Shown here piece after piece: positions 1-7,900 of a DNA stretch of 64,000 nt (its first letter is position 1; the number at the start of each line of letters is the position of its first letter). Both the position numbers and the translations under genes were made by a program. The notes under the pieces are model-generated. The model searched no databases. It saw only the letters and a program-made list of their open reading frames with translations, and was not told the origin of the DNA. This DNA is from Enterococcus innesii (GTDB taxonomy: Bacteria > Bacillota > Bacilli > Lactobacillales > Enterococcaceae), in contig JAHHEN010000003.1 in NCBI GenBank assembly GCA_018982785.1, forward strand, positions 496,001 through 560,000. The letters are read 5' to 3'.

Positions 1-961
1 CGAAAAAGATATTGACCCGACTGATGCTGGCATAAATCAGATAAAACAAGCCATAGCGTTTCAATAAAGCCCCCAAGCTAACACGCTCACGACCTTCTTG
101 CATGATTTTGATCCGTACGAGTTTTTTTCCAATCGTTTGTCCTTTAGCAAGATAAGCCAACAACACAAAGTACAGCAACACTTCAAGAGCAAAGTACCAA
201 TAGTCCCCACTAAAGTCTCGTACCGTCTGTTGAGTGAGCAAACGAACAGCGATCACCACAAGGAAACTGATCACATTCAGTATTCCCCAGTCGATCAACC
301 AAGCAACCACCCTTCGTGTCACGGTTACCCGAGTACCCTTGGCGTAAGAGTCGGCGTCCATTTCTTCTCTTGATGGCAATAAGAACGTAAAAAGTGGGGC
401 GATCGTCCAGCCCACAAGCCCTCCGACTGTATTGACAAAGAGATCATTGACATCGAATAAACGATACGGACGAGGATAGATAAAATACAGTCCCGTCAAC
501 TGCGTTAATTCAAAAAACAACGTCAGACAAAAGGTCATCGCCAGTGTTTTAAAAAAAGAACACTTGAAGTAATAACGTAAGTAAACCCCGAATGGCAAGG
601 TCAACAATAAATTAAAGAGAGGTTCTAAAAAGACCCCTTGTTTCATAGCGGGAAGATAGGTTTGTGGATCGTGAATGTTTAAGACGGTCTGTTGGACAAA
701 ATGTTGCCACGATGCCCCTAACTGCAATTCCATCTTAGGGCCAGTCATCTGCGCTACCTCTTCGATCGAGGGCAATGGCAGGATAACTAAGAAATAGGCG
801 CACAATAAATAGAAGACAAACGAATACAGAACCAGTGCGCGTGACAAGATAAAACGACCGTATTTTCGGTATTGGATAACAAAAAAAATCATTGATATCG
901 CCAATGCTAGGAAAGGAAAAACCAGCAGGGCAACTTTTATTGGGGTAATATAAGCGGACAT
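1..961 (-). CDS. VanZ family / RDD domain membrane protein (3' end outside window)
   Basis: Open on the minus strand from an ATG at 961 through the window edge, so the C-terminus is missing. A good ribosome site (GAAGGAG) lies 6-7 bases upstream of the ATG. The first ~200 residues are a multi-helix VanZ-like region with the family's polar stretch FELTQ...DVNDLFVNTVGG. After a short linker comes a second hydrophobic region resembling an RDD domain (RRVVAWLIDW, then KGQTIGKKLVRIKI). VanZ-family proteins are linked to teicoplanin resistance or cell-surface processes, but most members have no known role. The domain pairing is seen directly; the function is not known. Confidence 0.8.
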   Translation of the reverse strand, partial: MSAYITPIKVALLVFPFLALAISMIFFVIQYRKYGRFILSRALVLYSFVFYLLCAYFLVILPLPSIEEVAQMTGPKMELQLGASWQHFVQQTVLNIHDPQTYLPAMKQGVFLEPLFNLLLTLPFGVYLRYYFKCSFFKTLAMTFCLTLFFELTQLTGLYFIYPRPYRLFDVNDLFVNTVGGLVGWTIAPLFTFLLPSREEMDADSYAKGTRVTVTRRVVAWLIDWGILNVISFLVVIAVRLLTQQTVRDFSGDYWYFALEVLLYFVLLAYLAKGQTIGKKLVRIKIMQEGRERVSLGALLKRYGLFYLIYASISRVNIFF

Positions 962-1054
962 AAAGAACTCCTTCACGTTTTCTTTTTATCTTACACGCTA
1001 TTTCCCAAAACGTAAATTTTGGAGTATCATAAAAGAAAAGGAGGTTAAAAAACC

Positions 1055-1381
1055 ATGTTAAATCCCTATTTTGCCTTTGGCGTACCGGCATTCCTTTTGG
1101 TTTTATATGTAGCTTTTGCTCTTTTTCGCCGGTCTTCCGATATACCCTACTTAGGATTTGTTCTATTCATCATTGCTGGTTTTCTGACTGGATTTAGTTT
1201 ACAAGTCATTCAACAAGCCATCAATGAAGTGGCTAAAACATCTTTTCAGCACGTACAAGATACCCATCTTTACTCACCTTACTTATTAGCGATTCCATTG
1301 ATTGTGGGGATTCTTTTACTTATAGTTAACTTGGTTCGCGGCTATCTAAAAGTCAAAAAAGTGCGCCTGCAGTCAAAATAA
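1055..1381 (+). CDS. Small three-helix membrane protein, unknown function
   Basis: 108 residues starting at ATG 1055, with AAGGAGG 8 bases upstream. Three hydrophobic segments (about residues 5-25, 33-52 and 75-95) surround a polar loop containing QQAINEVAK, and the tail is basic (KVKKVRLQSK). It is divergent from the VanZ/RDD gene and followed by a strong terminator, so it is probably monocistronic. I do not recognise the family. The start, ribosome site and membrane profile support a real gene. Confidence 0.7.
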   Translation: MLNPYFAFGVPAFLLVLYVAFALFRRSSDIPYLGFVLFIIAGFLTGFSLQVIQQAINEVAKTSFQHVQDTHLYSPYLLAIPLIVGILLLIVNLVRGYLKVKKVRLQSK

Positions 1382-1398
1382 AAGCAGCCTACCTTGTG

Positions 1399-1452
1399 AT
1401 ACGAAGCAATCTGCTCCCCTTGCTTGAGGAATGAAATTGCTTCGTATTTTTT
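1399..1452 (+). terminator. Intrinsic terminator after the three-helix membrane protein
   Basis: A perfect 12-bp inverted repeat, ATACGAAGCAAT / ATTGCTTCGTAT, is followed by a T tract. An outer pair, AAGCAGC/GCTGCTT, extends the structure. Confidence 0.8.
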
Positions 1453-1539
1453 GGTTAGCTGCTTAGTTAGAGAAGATTCTTTGAAATAACTTCAAGATGT
1501 AGAAAGGGTAAAACAGTTTATCAATCCTTCAATGCCTTG

Positions 1540-1773
1540 TTATTCATTGGTTAAATCTCCAGTAACGTCCGTATCTGAACGATCGGCGAAAGCTTCTTTT
1601 ACATCATCATCGACTTGTTCCAACAAATACTGCCAGTCACTAATTGATACAACCACAACATCGATATTTTTTTCTTCATCGATCAGCTCCAGATTCGAAA
1701 CATCCTCTCCTAACTGCTGGAATAGGTCAATCAATGTTTGGTCTTGTAGCGTTACGTATTCAGTCCGTTTCAT
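1540..1773 (-). CDS. Small acidic protein, unknown function
   Basis: About 77 residues if started at the ATG at 1773 (MKRTEYVTLQ), which has GGGGGAAGA just upstream. The longer in-frame start at 1803 has no ribosome site. It overlaps the 3' end of the upstream gene (stop at 1760), so the two are probably translationally coupled. The protein is acidic with a Val-rich core (IDVVVVSISDW) and a disordered Asp/Thr-rich tail. No family recognised. Confidence 0.6.
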   Translation of the reverse strand: MKRTEYVTLQDQTLIDLFQQLGEDVSNLELIDEEKNIDVVVVSISDWQYLLEQVDDDVKEAFADRSDTDVTGDLTNE

Positions 1774-2143
1774 TCTTCTTCCCCCATGAATCAAAAAATT
1801 CATAAAACAAGATATCGAAACTAGTAAGATCGGTCATCTTTTGCAAAGTAGATAAATCTAAACGAATAAACGCTTTTTCCACTAATAAATAATGGTTTTC
1901 TTCCAACGCTTCTTCGATAAATGGTAAAATCTCTTCCTCGTCCCCTAATGTCTCACTAGAGATTTGGTCGATTTGATCAAATAAGCGATCATCTTGTAAC
2001 AAAAAGAATTGATCGTCGTAAAGATAGACTGCGATTTGATATTGCCGGATGGGTAGCTCAGCCTGAATGACAAAAAAACATTCCCCTGAATTGGAAATTG
2101 CTGGCAATAGTTCATTCGGTTGTAATGCCTGTTGGTAGTACAT
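1760..2143 (-). CDS. Acidic hypothetical protein
   Basis: About 127 residues. Two in-frame ATGs exist at 2149 and 2143. The strong AGGAGG lies one base before the first and seven before the second, so 2143 is preferred. The protein is soluble, acidic and rich in Leu/Asp/Glu, with segments such as LYDDQFFLLQDD and EEALEENHYLLVEKAF. Its 3' end overlaps the next small acidic gene, so the pair forms a two-gene unit. No family recognised. Confidence 0.65.
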   Translation of the reverse strand: MYYQQALQPNELLPAISNSGECFFVIQAELPIRQYQIAVYLYDDQFFLLQDDRLFDQIDQISSETLGDEEEILPFIEEALEENHYLLVEKAFIRLDLSTLQKMTDLTSFDILFYEFFDSWGKKNETD

Positions 2144-2232
2144 TTCCATCCCTCCTTTGTACTTACTATTATAAAGAACAACGGAAGAAAAAGGAAATAA
2201 TCGAATTTTCGTTTAAAAAACTCTAAACAAAG

Positions 2233-2892
2233 CTATACATCCCATTCTGTATAAAATTCTTGCAAGAAATCTTTCATAAAAGCCACACGTCGCCGGGCTT
2301 CTTTTTTGCCATACGCCGTGGTCATCTTTTCGGGAAGCAAAAATAGTTTTTCATAAAAATGATTGATCACCGTGGTTCCTTTACGGTAATCCTGATGATC
2401 TTGAAACGTCTTTGGTGCTAAGTTACTGTCATGGATCGGGTGTTGATGACTGCCACCAAAATAGCTCGTTCGTAAAATACCGATCGCACCTAAAGCATCG
2501 AGACGATCTGCATCACGGACCACACGTCCTTCTACTGAGGCTACCTGTGCCCCTTGTAAAAGTTCTTTTGAAAAAGATAGATTCTCAATAATAGAAAAAA
2601 TTTCTTTCGTTTGTGCTTCACTGGCTCTCGCTGCGGTCAAACAAGCTCGCACCTCGGTATACGCCGCTGTGACATCCGCCACAACTTTATCATCCACTGT
2701 ATCGTGTAAGTAGGCTGCTGCCTGAACGACAAAGGTATCAACCGTTAATTTGTCGGCATCGATGATGGCTTGACTTAATCCCGCCACTCGTTTGACATGA
2801 TCATACCCATGTCCTGTGTGATCGTTCCCCAGTATACTCTTGGCATAAGCAATTACTTTGCTAAGATCTGCCGCATTGTTTTCCTTGTTCAT
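2233..2892 (-). CDS. HD-domain phosphohydrolase
   Basis: 219 residues from ATG 2892 (MNKENN), with GAAGGAG upstream. The longer frame to 3030 runs into the promoter and is rejected. Metal-binding HD motifs are visible in order: HGYDHVKRV (about residue 29), the central YLHDTVDD, and DADRLDALGAIGI. This matches the small YedJ-like HD phosphohydrolase family, which probably acts on nucleotides or other phosphate esters in the cytoplasm. The substrate cannot be read from the sequence. A promoter (TTGAAC-N18-TATCAT) precedes it. Confidence 0.85.
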   Translation of the reverse strand: MNKENNAADLSKVIAYAKSILGNDHTGHGYDHVKRVAGLSQAIIDADKLTVDTFVVQAAAYLHDTVDDKVVADVTAAYTEVRACLTAARASEAQTKEIFSIIENLSFSKELLQGAQVASVEGRVVRDADRLDALGAIGILRTSYFGGSHQHPIHDSNLAPKTFQDHQDYRKGTTVINHFYEKLFLLPEKMTTAYGKKEARRRVAFMKDFLQEFYTEWDV

Positions 2893-2942
2893 CTTTCTCC
2901 TTCTTTCGATACGAAAGCAGCTAACCTGCCTTTTTTCAATTG

Positions 2943-2972
2943 ATGATAGCGCGAAAACGAAAAGAAGTTCAA
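2943..2972 (-). promoter_or_regulatory. Promoter for the HD-domain gene
   Basis: On the minus strand, a -35 TTGAAC and a -10 TATCAT are separated by 18 bp, about 50 bases upstream of the HD gene's ribosome site. Confidence 0.55.
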
Positions 2973-3039
2973 CAAAACGAGCTCCCACTAAACAGTTGAG
3001 GAGGCAACGCCTTGCGAAGCTTCTTTCCACTTGTTACTT

Positions 3040-4553
3040 TTAAGCGAAATCTTGCGTCTCGCTGATTTTATAGACACTAAAATAGATCTTACGTAAATAG
3101 TCTAATAGGTATTGAGGATTCAATAATTCATCCGTTGCATCTAAAATCAATTCATTTGGTTTCTTTGATGCGCCATATTGATGAATATTTTCAGTCAACC
3201 ATTTACGAATCGGTGAATAATCATCTGAAGCCAAGACTTCATCGACATTGATTTCTTTTTCCATCGCATGAAGTAATTGTGCTGCATACATATACCCTAG
3301 AGCATAGGATGGGAAATACCCGAAGCTTGAACCTGACCAATGAACGTCTTGTAGGATCCCTTCAAGGTCATTTTCTGGACGAATCCCTAAATATTCCTCG
3401 TATTTGTCATTCCAGATTTTCGGTAGTTCATCGATCGATACGGTTTCGTTAAAGATCATTTTTTCGATCTCGTAACGAATAATGATATGGATCACGTAGG
3501 TCAAACTGTCAGCTTCAATACGGATCAAGCTAGCTTTTGAGTGTTTTAAAGAGTCATAGAAAGTGTCAAAAGACACATCATCAAACGTGCCTTCCGCACA
3601 TTCTTGGAAAAACGGGTATTGCTTTGCCCAAAAATTGCGGTTGCTGCCGATAATGATCTCATTAAACAGCGATTGGGATTCGTGGATCCCCATTGACGCC
3701 CCTTCATGGACCGGTGTTCCTTCGTATTTTTCGTCAATGTTTTGCTCATACATTCCATGACCGGCTTCATGAATCACACCGAACAGTCCCATTGAAAAGT
3801 CGTTTTCACTCCAACGGGTGGTCAAGCGCACATCGTTGTGGTTGATCCCAGTGGCAAATGGGTGGACCGTATTATCCAAACGACCACGAGAAAAGTCATA
3901 GCCTAAGTCGGCAATCACTTTTGAGATAAATTTGCGTTGTTGCGCTTCGGTCATCTTACGTGAGAGGATCGAAGTATCTGGCGCTGTTCCTTTTTCAGCC
4001 AATTGACGACGAATATCCATGATGCCGTCTCTCACTTGCGAGAAAACATTATCCAAGATCTCAACCGTCATATTCGGCTCGTATTGGTTTAACAGCACAT
4101 CGTAATTCGTTCGCTCATTTTTTTCCAATAAGGAATCAATTCTTTCGTCAAGCGAATGTTTTCAGAAAGTGCGTCTTTAAATAAAGAAAAATCTTTTTCT
4201 TTGCGGGCTTTCAACCAAGCAGTATGTGCTTTTGACGTAGCTGCTGAAGCGGCCATCGCTAACTCATTGGGCACATCTTTTTGCAATTCATACTCTTCTT
4301 TGACTAATTGATACGCCGCTTTCCCTACTTCAGATAATTCTTCTGGGTGCTTTCCAAAATAGCTGATCGCTTCTTGGATTGGTTCCCCAACTTTTTTGTC
4401 AAAATAGAGACCATATAAATAGCTGTCAACTTCCGCCCGGTAATCACTGGCTTTTTCTGGCATCCCCGTTTGGTTATCCCAGCCTAGGATCCCCATTGCT
4501 TGTTGTAATAGATCGATTTCTTTTAATTCTTTCAGAAATTCTTGTTCTTTCAT
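3040..4553 (-). CDS. M32 family metallocarboxypeptidase (frameshifted in this copy)
   Basis: Homolog of thermostable carboxypeptidase 1 (Taq type, family M32), a cytosolic zinc enzyme removing C-terminal residues. The start at 4553 overlaps the stop of the upstream methyltransferase (ATGA). The active-site helix HEAGHGMYEQ with HExxH and the downstream HESQS glutamate motif are intact. The frame changes near 4118-4124, in an A7 run on the coding strand. One extra A restores LIPYWKKNERTNYDVLLNQY across the junction and gives about 504 residues, the normal family length. The break therefore looks like a sequencing error. Confidence 0.9.
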
Positions 4554-5713
4554 TCAGCAGACTCCTTTTTGCGTGGCGGACGTTGTCCCCAGTATTGGAA
4601 GAGATCGGTACGAATCGCACCGTTGTATAATTTGCGTTTTTTTGTTGCTTTCTCACCATAATGCGTCTCGAAGGTCAAATCACTAGTTAAAAAGTACTTG
4701 CTCCATGTTTTAAGGGGCCGAAACACTTGGCCCATTTCTTGATACAATCGTTGAACAGATTCTTCTTCCCCTAAGCGTTCACCATAAGGAGGGTTAGCCA
4801 CAACGACACCATATTCTTTTTCTGTTTTAAAGTCCTTAACGGCTTGTTGTTTGAAGGTGATCGAGTCTCCTAGACCGATTTCTTCTGCATTTCGGCGGGC
4901 GATCTCAATCATTCGACCATTGATATCTGAGCCAGTAATATCCAATTCGACATCATAGTCTGCCGCTTCATCTGCTTCTTTTCGTACTTTTTCAAAGACT
5001 TCTGCTGGGAACCAATCCCACGTTTCACATACGAATTCCCGATTAAATCCAGGGGCGATATTATGGCCGATCAAAGCTGCTTCAATACATAAGGTCCCTG
5101 ATCCGCAAACAGGATCGACAAAAGGCTTGTCTTTGTACCAATTTGTCAGCATCACTAAAGCCGCAGCCATGTTTTCTTTCAGAGGTGCGCCCCCTTTTTC
5201 TAAACGATAGCCGCGTTTAAACAAACTAGGGCCAGTCGTATCCAATGTGATCATCGCATGGTCTTTCAATAAAGCGACTTCTAATTGGAAAAAAGCGCCC
5301 GTTTCAGTCAGAGGCACACTTGCCGGACGATGGTATACTTCTCTTAAGCGATTGACGATTGCTTTTTTGGTAATCGCTTGACAATCAGGCACACTAAACA
5401 GTTTTGATTTGATTGACTTTCCGGCTACTGGGAATTCAGCATCTAAAGGTAAAAAGTCTTCCCACGGTAACGCTTTAACTTCTTCAAACAACTGATCGAA
5501 AGTCAATACGTCAAATTCTCCGACGACGATTTTGATCCGATCTGCTGTACGGAGCCACAAATTCGCGGTAGCAATGGTCTCCATTGTCCCTTTAAAGCGC
5601 GCTCGGCCGTTTTCAACCTCACACTCAATCCCTAAATCCCGTAATTCTTTGCCCACAAGTGCTTCTAAACCGCTCGCAGCGGTGGCAATACAATTAAATG
5701 TTTTTTCAGTCAT
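4550..5713 (-). CDS. rlmL: THUMP-domain 23S rRNA guanine-N2 methyltransferase (RlmL/YpsC type)
   Basis: 387 residues. The N-terminal THUMP region (about residues 45-160) precedes a UPF0020 Rossmann methyltransferase domain. SAM-binding and catalytic signatures are DPVCGSGTLCIEAA and NPPYGERLG, the latter being the N-P-P-Y motif of N2-guanine methyltransferases. The length fits the Gram-positive single-domain form, equivalent to the N-terminal half of E. coli RlmL/RlmK. It sits downstream of rnpB and gpsB, the order seen around ypsC in Bacillus, and its stop overlaps the carboxypeptidase start. The exact modified base is inferred. Confidence 0.9.
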   Translation of the reverse strand: MTEKTFNCIATAASGLEALVGKELRDLGIECEVENGRARFKGTMETIATANLWLRTADRIKIVVGEFDVLTFDQLFEEVKALPWEDFLPLDAEFPVAGKSIKSKLFSVPDCQAITKKAIVNRLREVYHRPASVPLTETGAFFQLEVALLKDHAMITLDTTGPSLFKRGYRLEKGGAPLKENMAAALVMLTNWYKDKPFVDPVCGSGTLCIEAALIGHNIAPGFNREFVCETWDWFPAEVFEKVRKEADEAADYDVELDITGSDINGRMIEIARRNAEEIGLGDSITFKQQAVKDFKTEKEYGVVVANPPYGERLGEEESVQRLYQEMGQVFRPLKTWSKYFLTSDLTFETHYGEKATKKRKLYNGAIRTDLFQYWGQRPPRKKESAE

Positions 5714-5733
5714 AACGCTCTCCTTCTTGATAT

Positions 5734-5758
5734 AAAAAAACCTTCCGTTGCTGGAAGG
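5734..5758 (-). terminator. Terminator of rnpB
   Basis: On the minus strand CCTTCC-AGCAAC-GGAAGG is followed by seven T residues, just 3' of the RNase P RNA. Confidence 0.85.
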
Positions 5759-5770
5759 ATTCCCTGATAG

Positions 5771-6150
5771 GTTGTGATTTTCTATAAGCCATGTTTTGTC
5801 CGTATTTTCCTCAGGGAGAAGAAAACACTGGGTAATTATCTATCTGCAATTACTTGCCTTCTTGCTCCGTTCATTTCCGTGCAAAAAGTGCCCCTACCAT
5901 TGTTTGGGTTGCTCGCTCGAGGGTTTACCGCGTTCCACCAAGACGGTTTCCCGGCTTGCTTCGTCACTGTGGCACTTTCAAGGATACTTTGGCATAGCTT
6001 GCACCTTAGCCATTTTTCCTGCCGTTACTTTCTCAAGTACCCTAGCTTATGGTTTCGCTAGGCACGAACACTACAAGCGTCTCAGCTTGTGCGAGCATGG
6101 ACTTTCCTCAGCATAATCGAGTTATGCCGCAATTACCCGAAAACCACAAC
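5771..6150 (-). ncRNA. rnpB: RNase P RNA, Firmicute type B
   Basis: Catalytic RNA of ribonuclease P, which matures tRNA 5' ends. Conserved elements are visible on the minus strand: GAGGAAAGTCCATGCTCGC near the 5' end, AAACCC after the central region, and the 3' segment GACAAAACATGGCTTATAG. The two ends pair as helix P1 (GTTGTGGTTTTC with GAAAATCACAAC), which fixes the limits at about 6150 and 5771. Its place between gpsB and the THUMP methyltransferase is the classical Firmicute position. Only 13 bases separate it from gpsB, so its promoter probably overlaps the end of gpsB. Confidence 0.97.
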
Positions 6151-6163
6151 TATCTTTGCTAAA

Positions 6164-6574
6164 TTAGAATTGACGGGTTTTTTCGTTATCATCTTCAAAA
6201 TCAGCATTTGTATAATTGCTGTTGTATGAAGAAGAACGAGTGACAGGTTCTGATTCACGATCAAGCTTTTTGCCAAAAACTTCTTTTTCAAGGTTCGACA
6301 AACGTTTTAAAATATCAAAGTTTGTGACTGTTTGGCTTTTCGGTGCTTCTTGTTGAACACGAGAAGCGATTGCTTGGTTTTTCGACAATTGATCGATTTT
6401 CGCTGTCAGACGATCATTTTCTTCTTGCAGGGCTAAGATCTCTTTATTGTAGCTTTCGTAGTCTTTAATGATATTATCTAAAAACTCGTCCACTTCCACT
6501 GGATCGTATCCACGCATTTTTGTTTTGAATTCTTGTTGCAGAATATCTTTTGGACTATAAATTAAATTTGCCAT
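6164..6574 (-). CDS. gpsB: Cell division protein GpsB (DivIVA family)
   Basis: 136 residues. The N-terminal DivIVA-like membrane-binding motif includes SPKDILQQEFKTKMRGYDP, followed by VDEFLDNIIKDYE and a coiled coil (about residues 35-70). A Ser/Asn/Gln-rich linker leads to the C-terminal trimerising helix FDILKRLSNLEKEVFG. GpsB links peptidoglycan synthases, notably class A PBPs, to the divisome. The class A PBP gene pbp1A lies only about 1.3 kb away on the other strand. Confidence 0.95.
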   Translation of the reverse strand: MANLIYSPKDILQQEFKTKMRGYDPVEVDEFLDNIIKDYESYNKEILALQEENDRLTAKIDQLSKNQAIASRVQQEAPKSQTVTNFDILKRLSNLEKEVFGKKLDRESEPVTRSSSYNSNYTNADFEDDNEKTRQF

Positions 6575-6621
6575 TATTTACACCTCATTGTTTATTCCAA
6601 ATGGTTTTCACTTTCTAGACC

Positions 6622-6649
6622 ATTCTAACAAAAAATACACGAAAATCAA
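6622..6649 (-). promoter_or_regulatory. gpsB promoter
   Basis: Minus strand: TTGATT, 16 bp, TAGAAT, about 45 bases upstream of the gpsB start. It overlaps the last codons of the neighbouring YpsA-like gene. Confidence 0.6.
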
Positions 6650-7206
6650 AGTAAATTACTATCAAATGTTGCGTTTTGTAAATCATCCATTGTTATTTGA
6701 TGAATAAAGTAGGGATTTTGCTCACTATAGGCTTTGGCATCTCTTAAGAAATAATTAGGTTTTCCTGGAAATTCATCATCATATAACACGAGCGCACCTT
6801 CGGTATGTTCAAGCAAAAACGCGGTGTGATTTCTTAATTGACTAGGATCTTGGTAAGGCTTATGGCTGGTGGCATTGACATAATCGGCAAATGACTTCGC
6901 TGTTTGCAGTGCCTGCTGATTTGTTTCGTTCCAATTTTCACCAAATCCTTCAAAGGGAAAAATGATTCCTAGTTTCAGTTCGGGGTATGTTTGTTTCAAT
7001 TGTTCTGTGACTTCTGCGCACCATAGCTCTGCCCCAAGATTTCCGCTGATCAAGACCCACTCCAAGCCTTCTTCCAAATAATTCGTCAAGGCCGACATTA
7101 TTACTTTCTTAATAACTGCAATCTTGGGATCTTTTGCTTGAAAGACACCTAATTCATAATTACGATAGCCAGTAAAGTATAAGGTTTTCATTGTTTCTCT
7201 GGTCAT
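6646..7206 (-). CDS. YpsA-like protein (DUF1273, SLOG superfamily)
   Basis: About 186 residues if started at ATG 7206 (MTRETMKTLYFTGYRN), which has GGAAAG 7 bases upstream; 7191 (MKTLYF) is the alternative. The N-terminus TGYRNYELGVF and the later GLEWVLISGNLGAE and GIIFPFEGFGENWNE match the YpsA/DUF1273 family. These are Rossmann-like SLOG proteins thought to bind nucleotide-derived ligands. B. subtilis YpsA influences cell division and lies next to gpsB, as here. The biochemical activity is unknown. Confidence 0.85.
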   Translation of the reverse strand: MTRETMKTLYFTGYRNYELGVFQAKDPKIAVIKKVIMSALTNYLEEGLEWVLISGNLGAELWCAEVTEQLKQTYPELKLGIIFPFEGFGENWNETNQQALQTAKSFADYVNATSHKPYQDPSQLRNHTAFLLEHTEGALVLYDDEFPGKPNYFLRDAKAYSEQNPYFIHQITMDDLQNATFDSNLL

Positions 7207-7231
7207 CTCTTTTCTTTCCAAACGACTTTTT

Positions 7232-7239
7232 GGTATAAT
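7232..7239 (+). promoter_or_regulatory. Extended -10 promoter for recU-pbp1A
   Basis: GGTATAATG contains a perfect TATAAT at 7234-7239 preceded by TGG (extended -10 form). No good -35 is visible 17 bp upstream. It lies between the divergent YpsA-like gene and recU. Confidence 0.55.
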
Positions 7240-7261
7240 GTTGCCTAGGAGTGTGAACAAC

Positions 7262-7900
7262 ATGGTTATTCGTTACCCGAATGGACAATCTACTACCTAT
7301 GATGACGGCAAAAAACAAAAAATGCAAGAAAAACTAATAAAGCCAAAAACGTATGCCAATCGTGGGATGCGTTTTGAAGAAGCGATCAATGAAAGCAACC
7401 TTTATTATTTAAATCGTAAACTTGCGGTCATTCATAAGAAACCGACACCAGTTCAAATCGTCAAGGTAGATTATCCGAGAAGAAGCGCCGCAGTAATTAA
7501 GGAAGCCTACTTTCGAGAGGCCTCTACCACCGATTACAACGGTGTTTATCAAGGGCAATATATCGACTTTGAAGCGAAAGAGACTCAAAACAAAACGTCA
7601 TTTCCCTTTAAAAATTTTCATCCACACCAAATCAAGCATATGGAAGACTGTTTGGAACAAGCAGGATTATGTTTTGTTCTTTTATGGTTTTCTAGTCTAC
7701 AACGCTGCTTTTTCTTAGATAGCAAGTGCTTAGTTTCTCAGTGGCACCTGCAAAAGGAAACCGGAAAAAAATCAATGACGTTGACCTATATCGAAACCAA
7801 TGGGATCGAAATCATCCCCACCATTGCGCCGCGTATTCCTTATTTAAAAGCAGTTGATCAATTTTTAACGATGAAGGAGAATGATGAGTATGGCAAATGA
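7262..7900 (+). CDS. recU: Holliday junction resolvase RecU
   Basis: About 212 residues from ATG 7262 (MVIRYPNGQS), with AGGAG upstream; the in-frame start at 7238 has no ribosome site. Family features: NRGMRFEEAINESN at the N-terminus, YQGQYIDFEAKET with the PD-(D/E)XK-type catalytic D, E and K, and NFHPHQIKHM. RecU cleaves four-way DNA junctions in recombination and chromosome segregation. It overlaps the start of pbp1A, the standard recU-ponA arrangement of Firmicutes. Confidence 0.95.
   Translation: MVIRYPNGQSTTYDDGKKQKMQEKLIKPKTYANRGMRFEEAINESNLYYLNRKLAVIHKKPTPVQIVKVDYPRRSAAVIKEAYFREASTTDYNGVYQGQYIDFEAKETQNKTSFPFKNFHPHQIKHMEDCLEQAGLCFVLLWFSSLQRCFFLDSKCLVSQWHLQKETGKKSMTLTYIETNGIEIIPTIAPRIPYLKAVDQFLTMKENDEYGK

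Noticed and set aside
735-1091. Minus-strand ORF of 118 codons
   Set aside because: Out of frame with the VanZ/RDD gene, which has the ribosome site and family motifs and occupies the same strand and region.
5774-6116. Plus-strand ORFs of 95 and 106 codons
   Set aside because: They lie entirely inside the RNase P RNA gene and read its complement; no ribosome sites.
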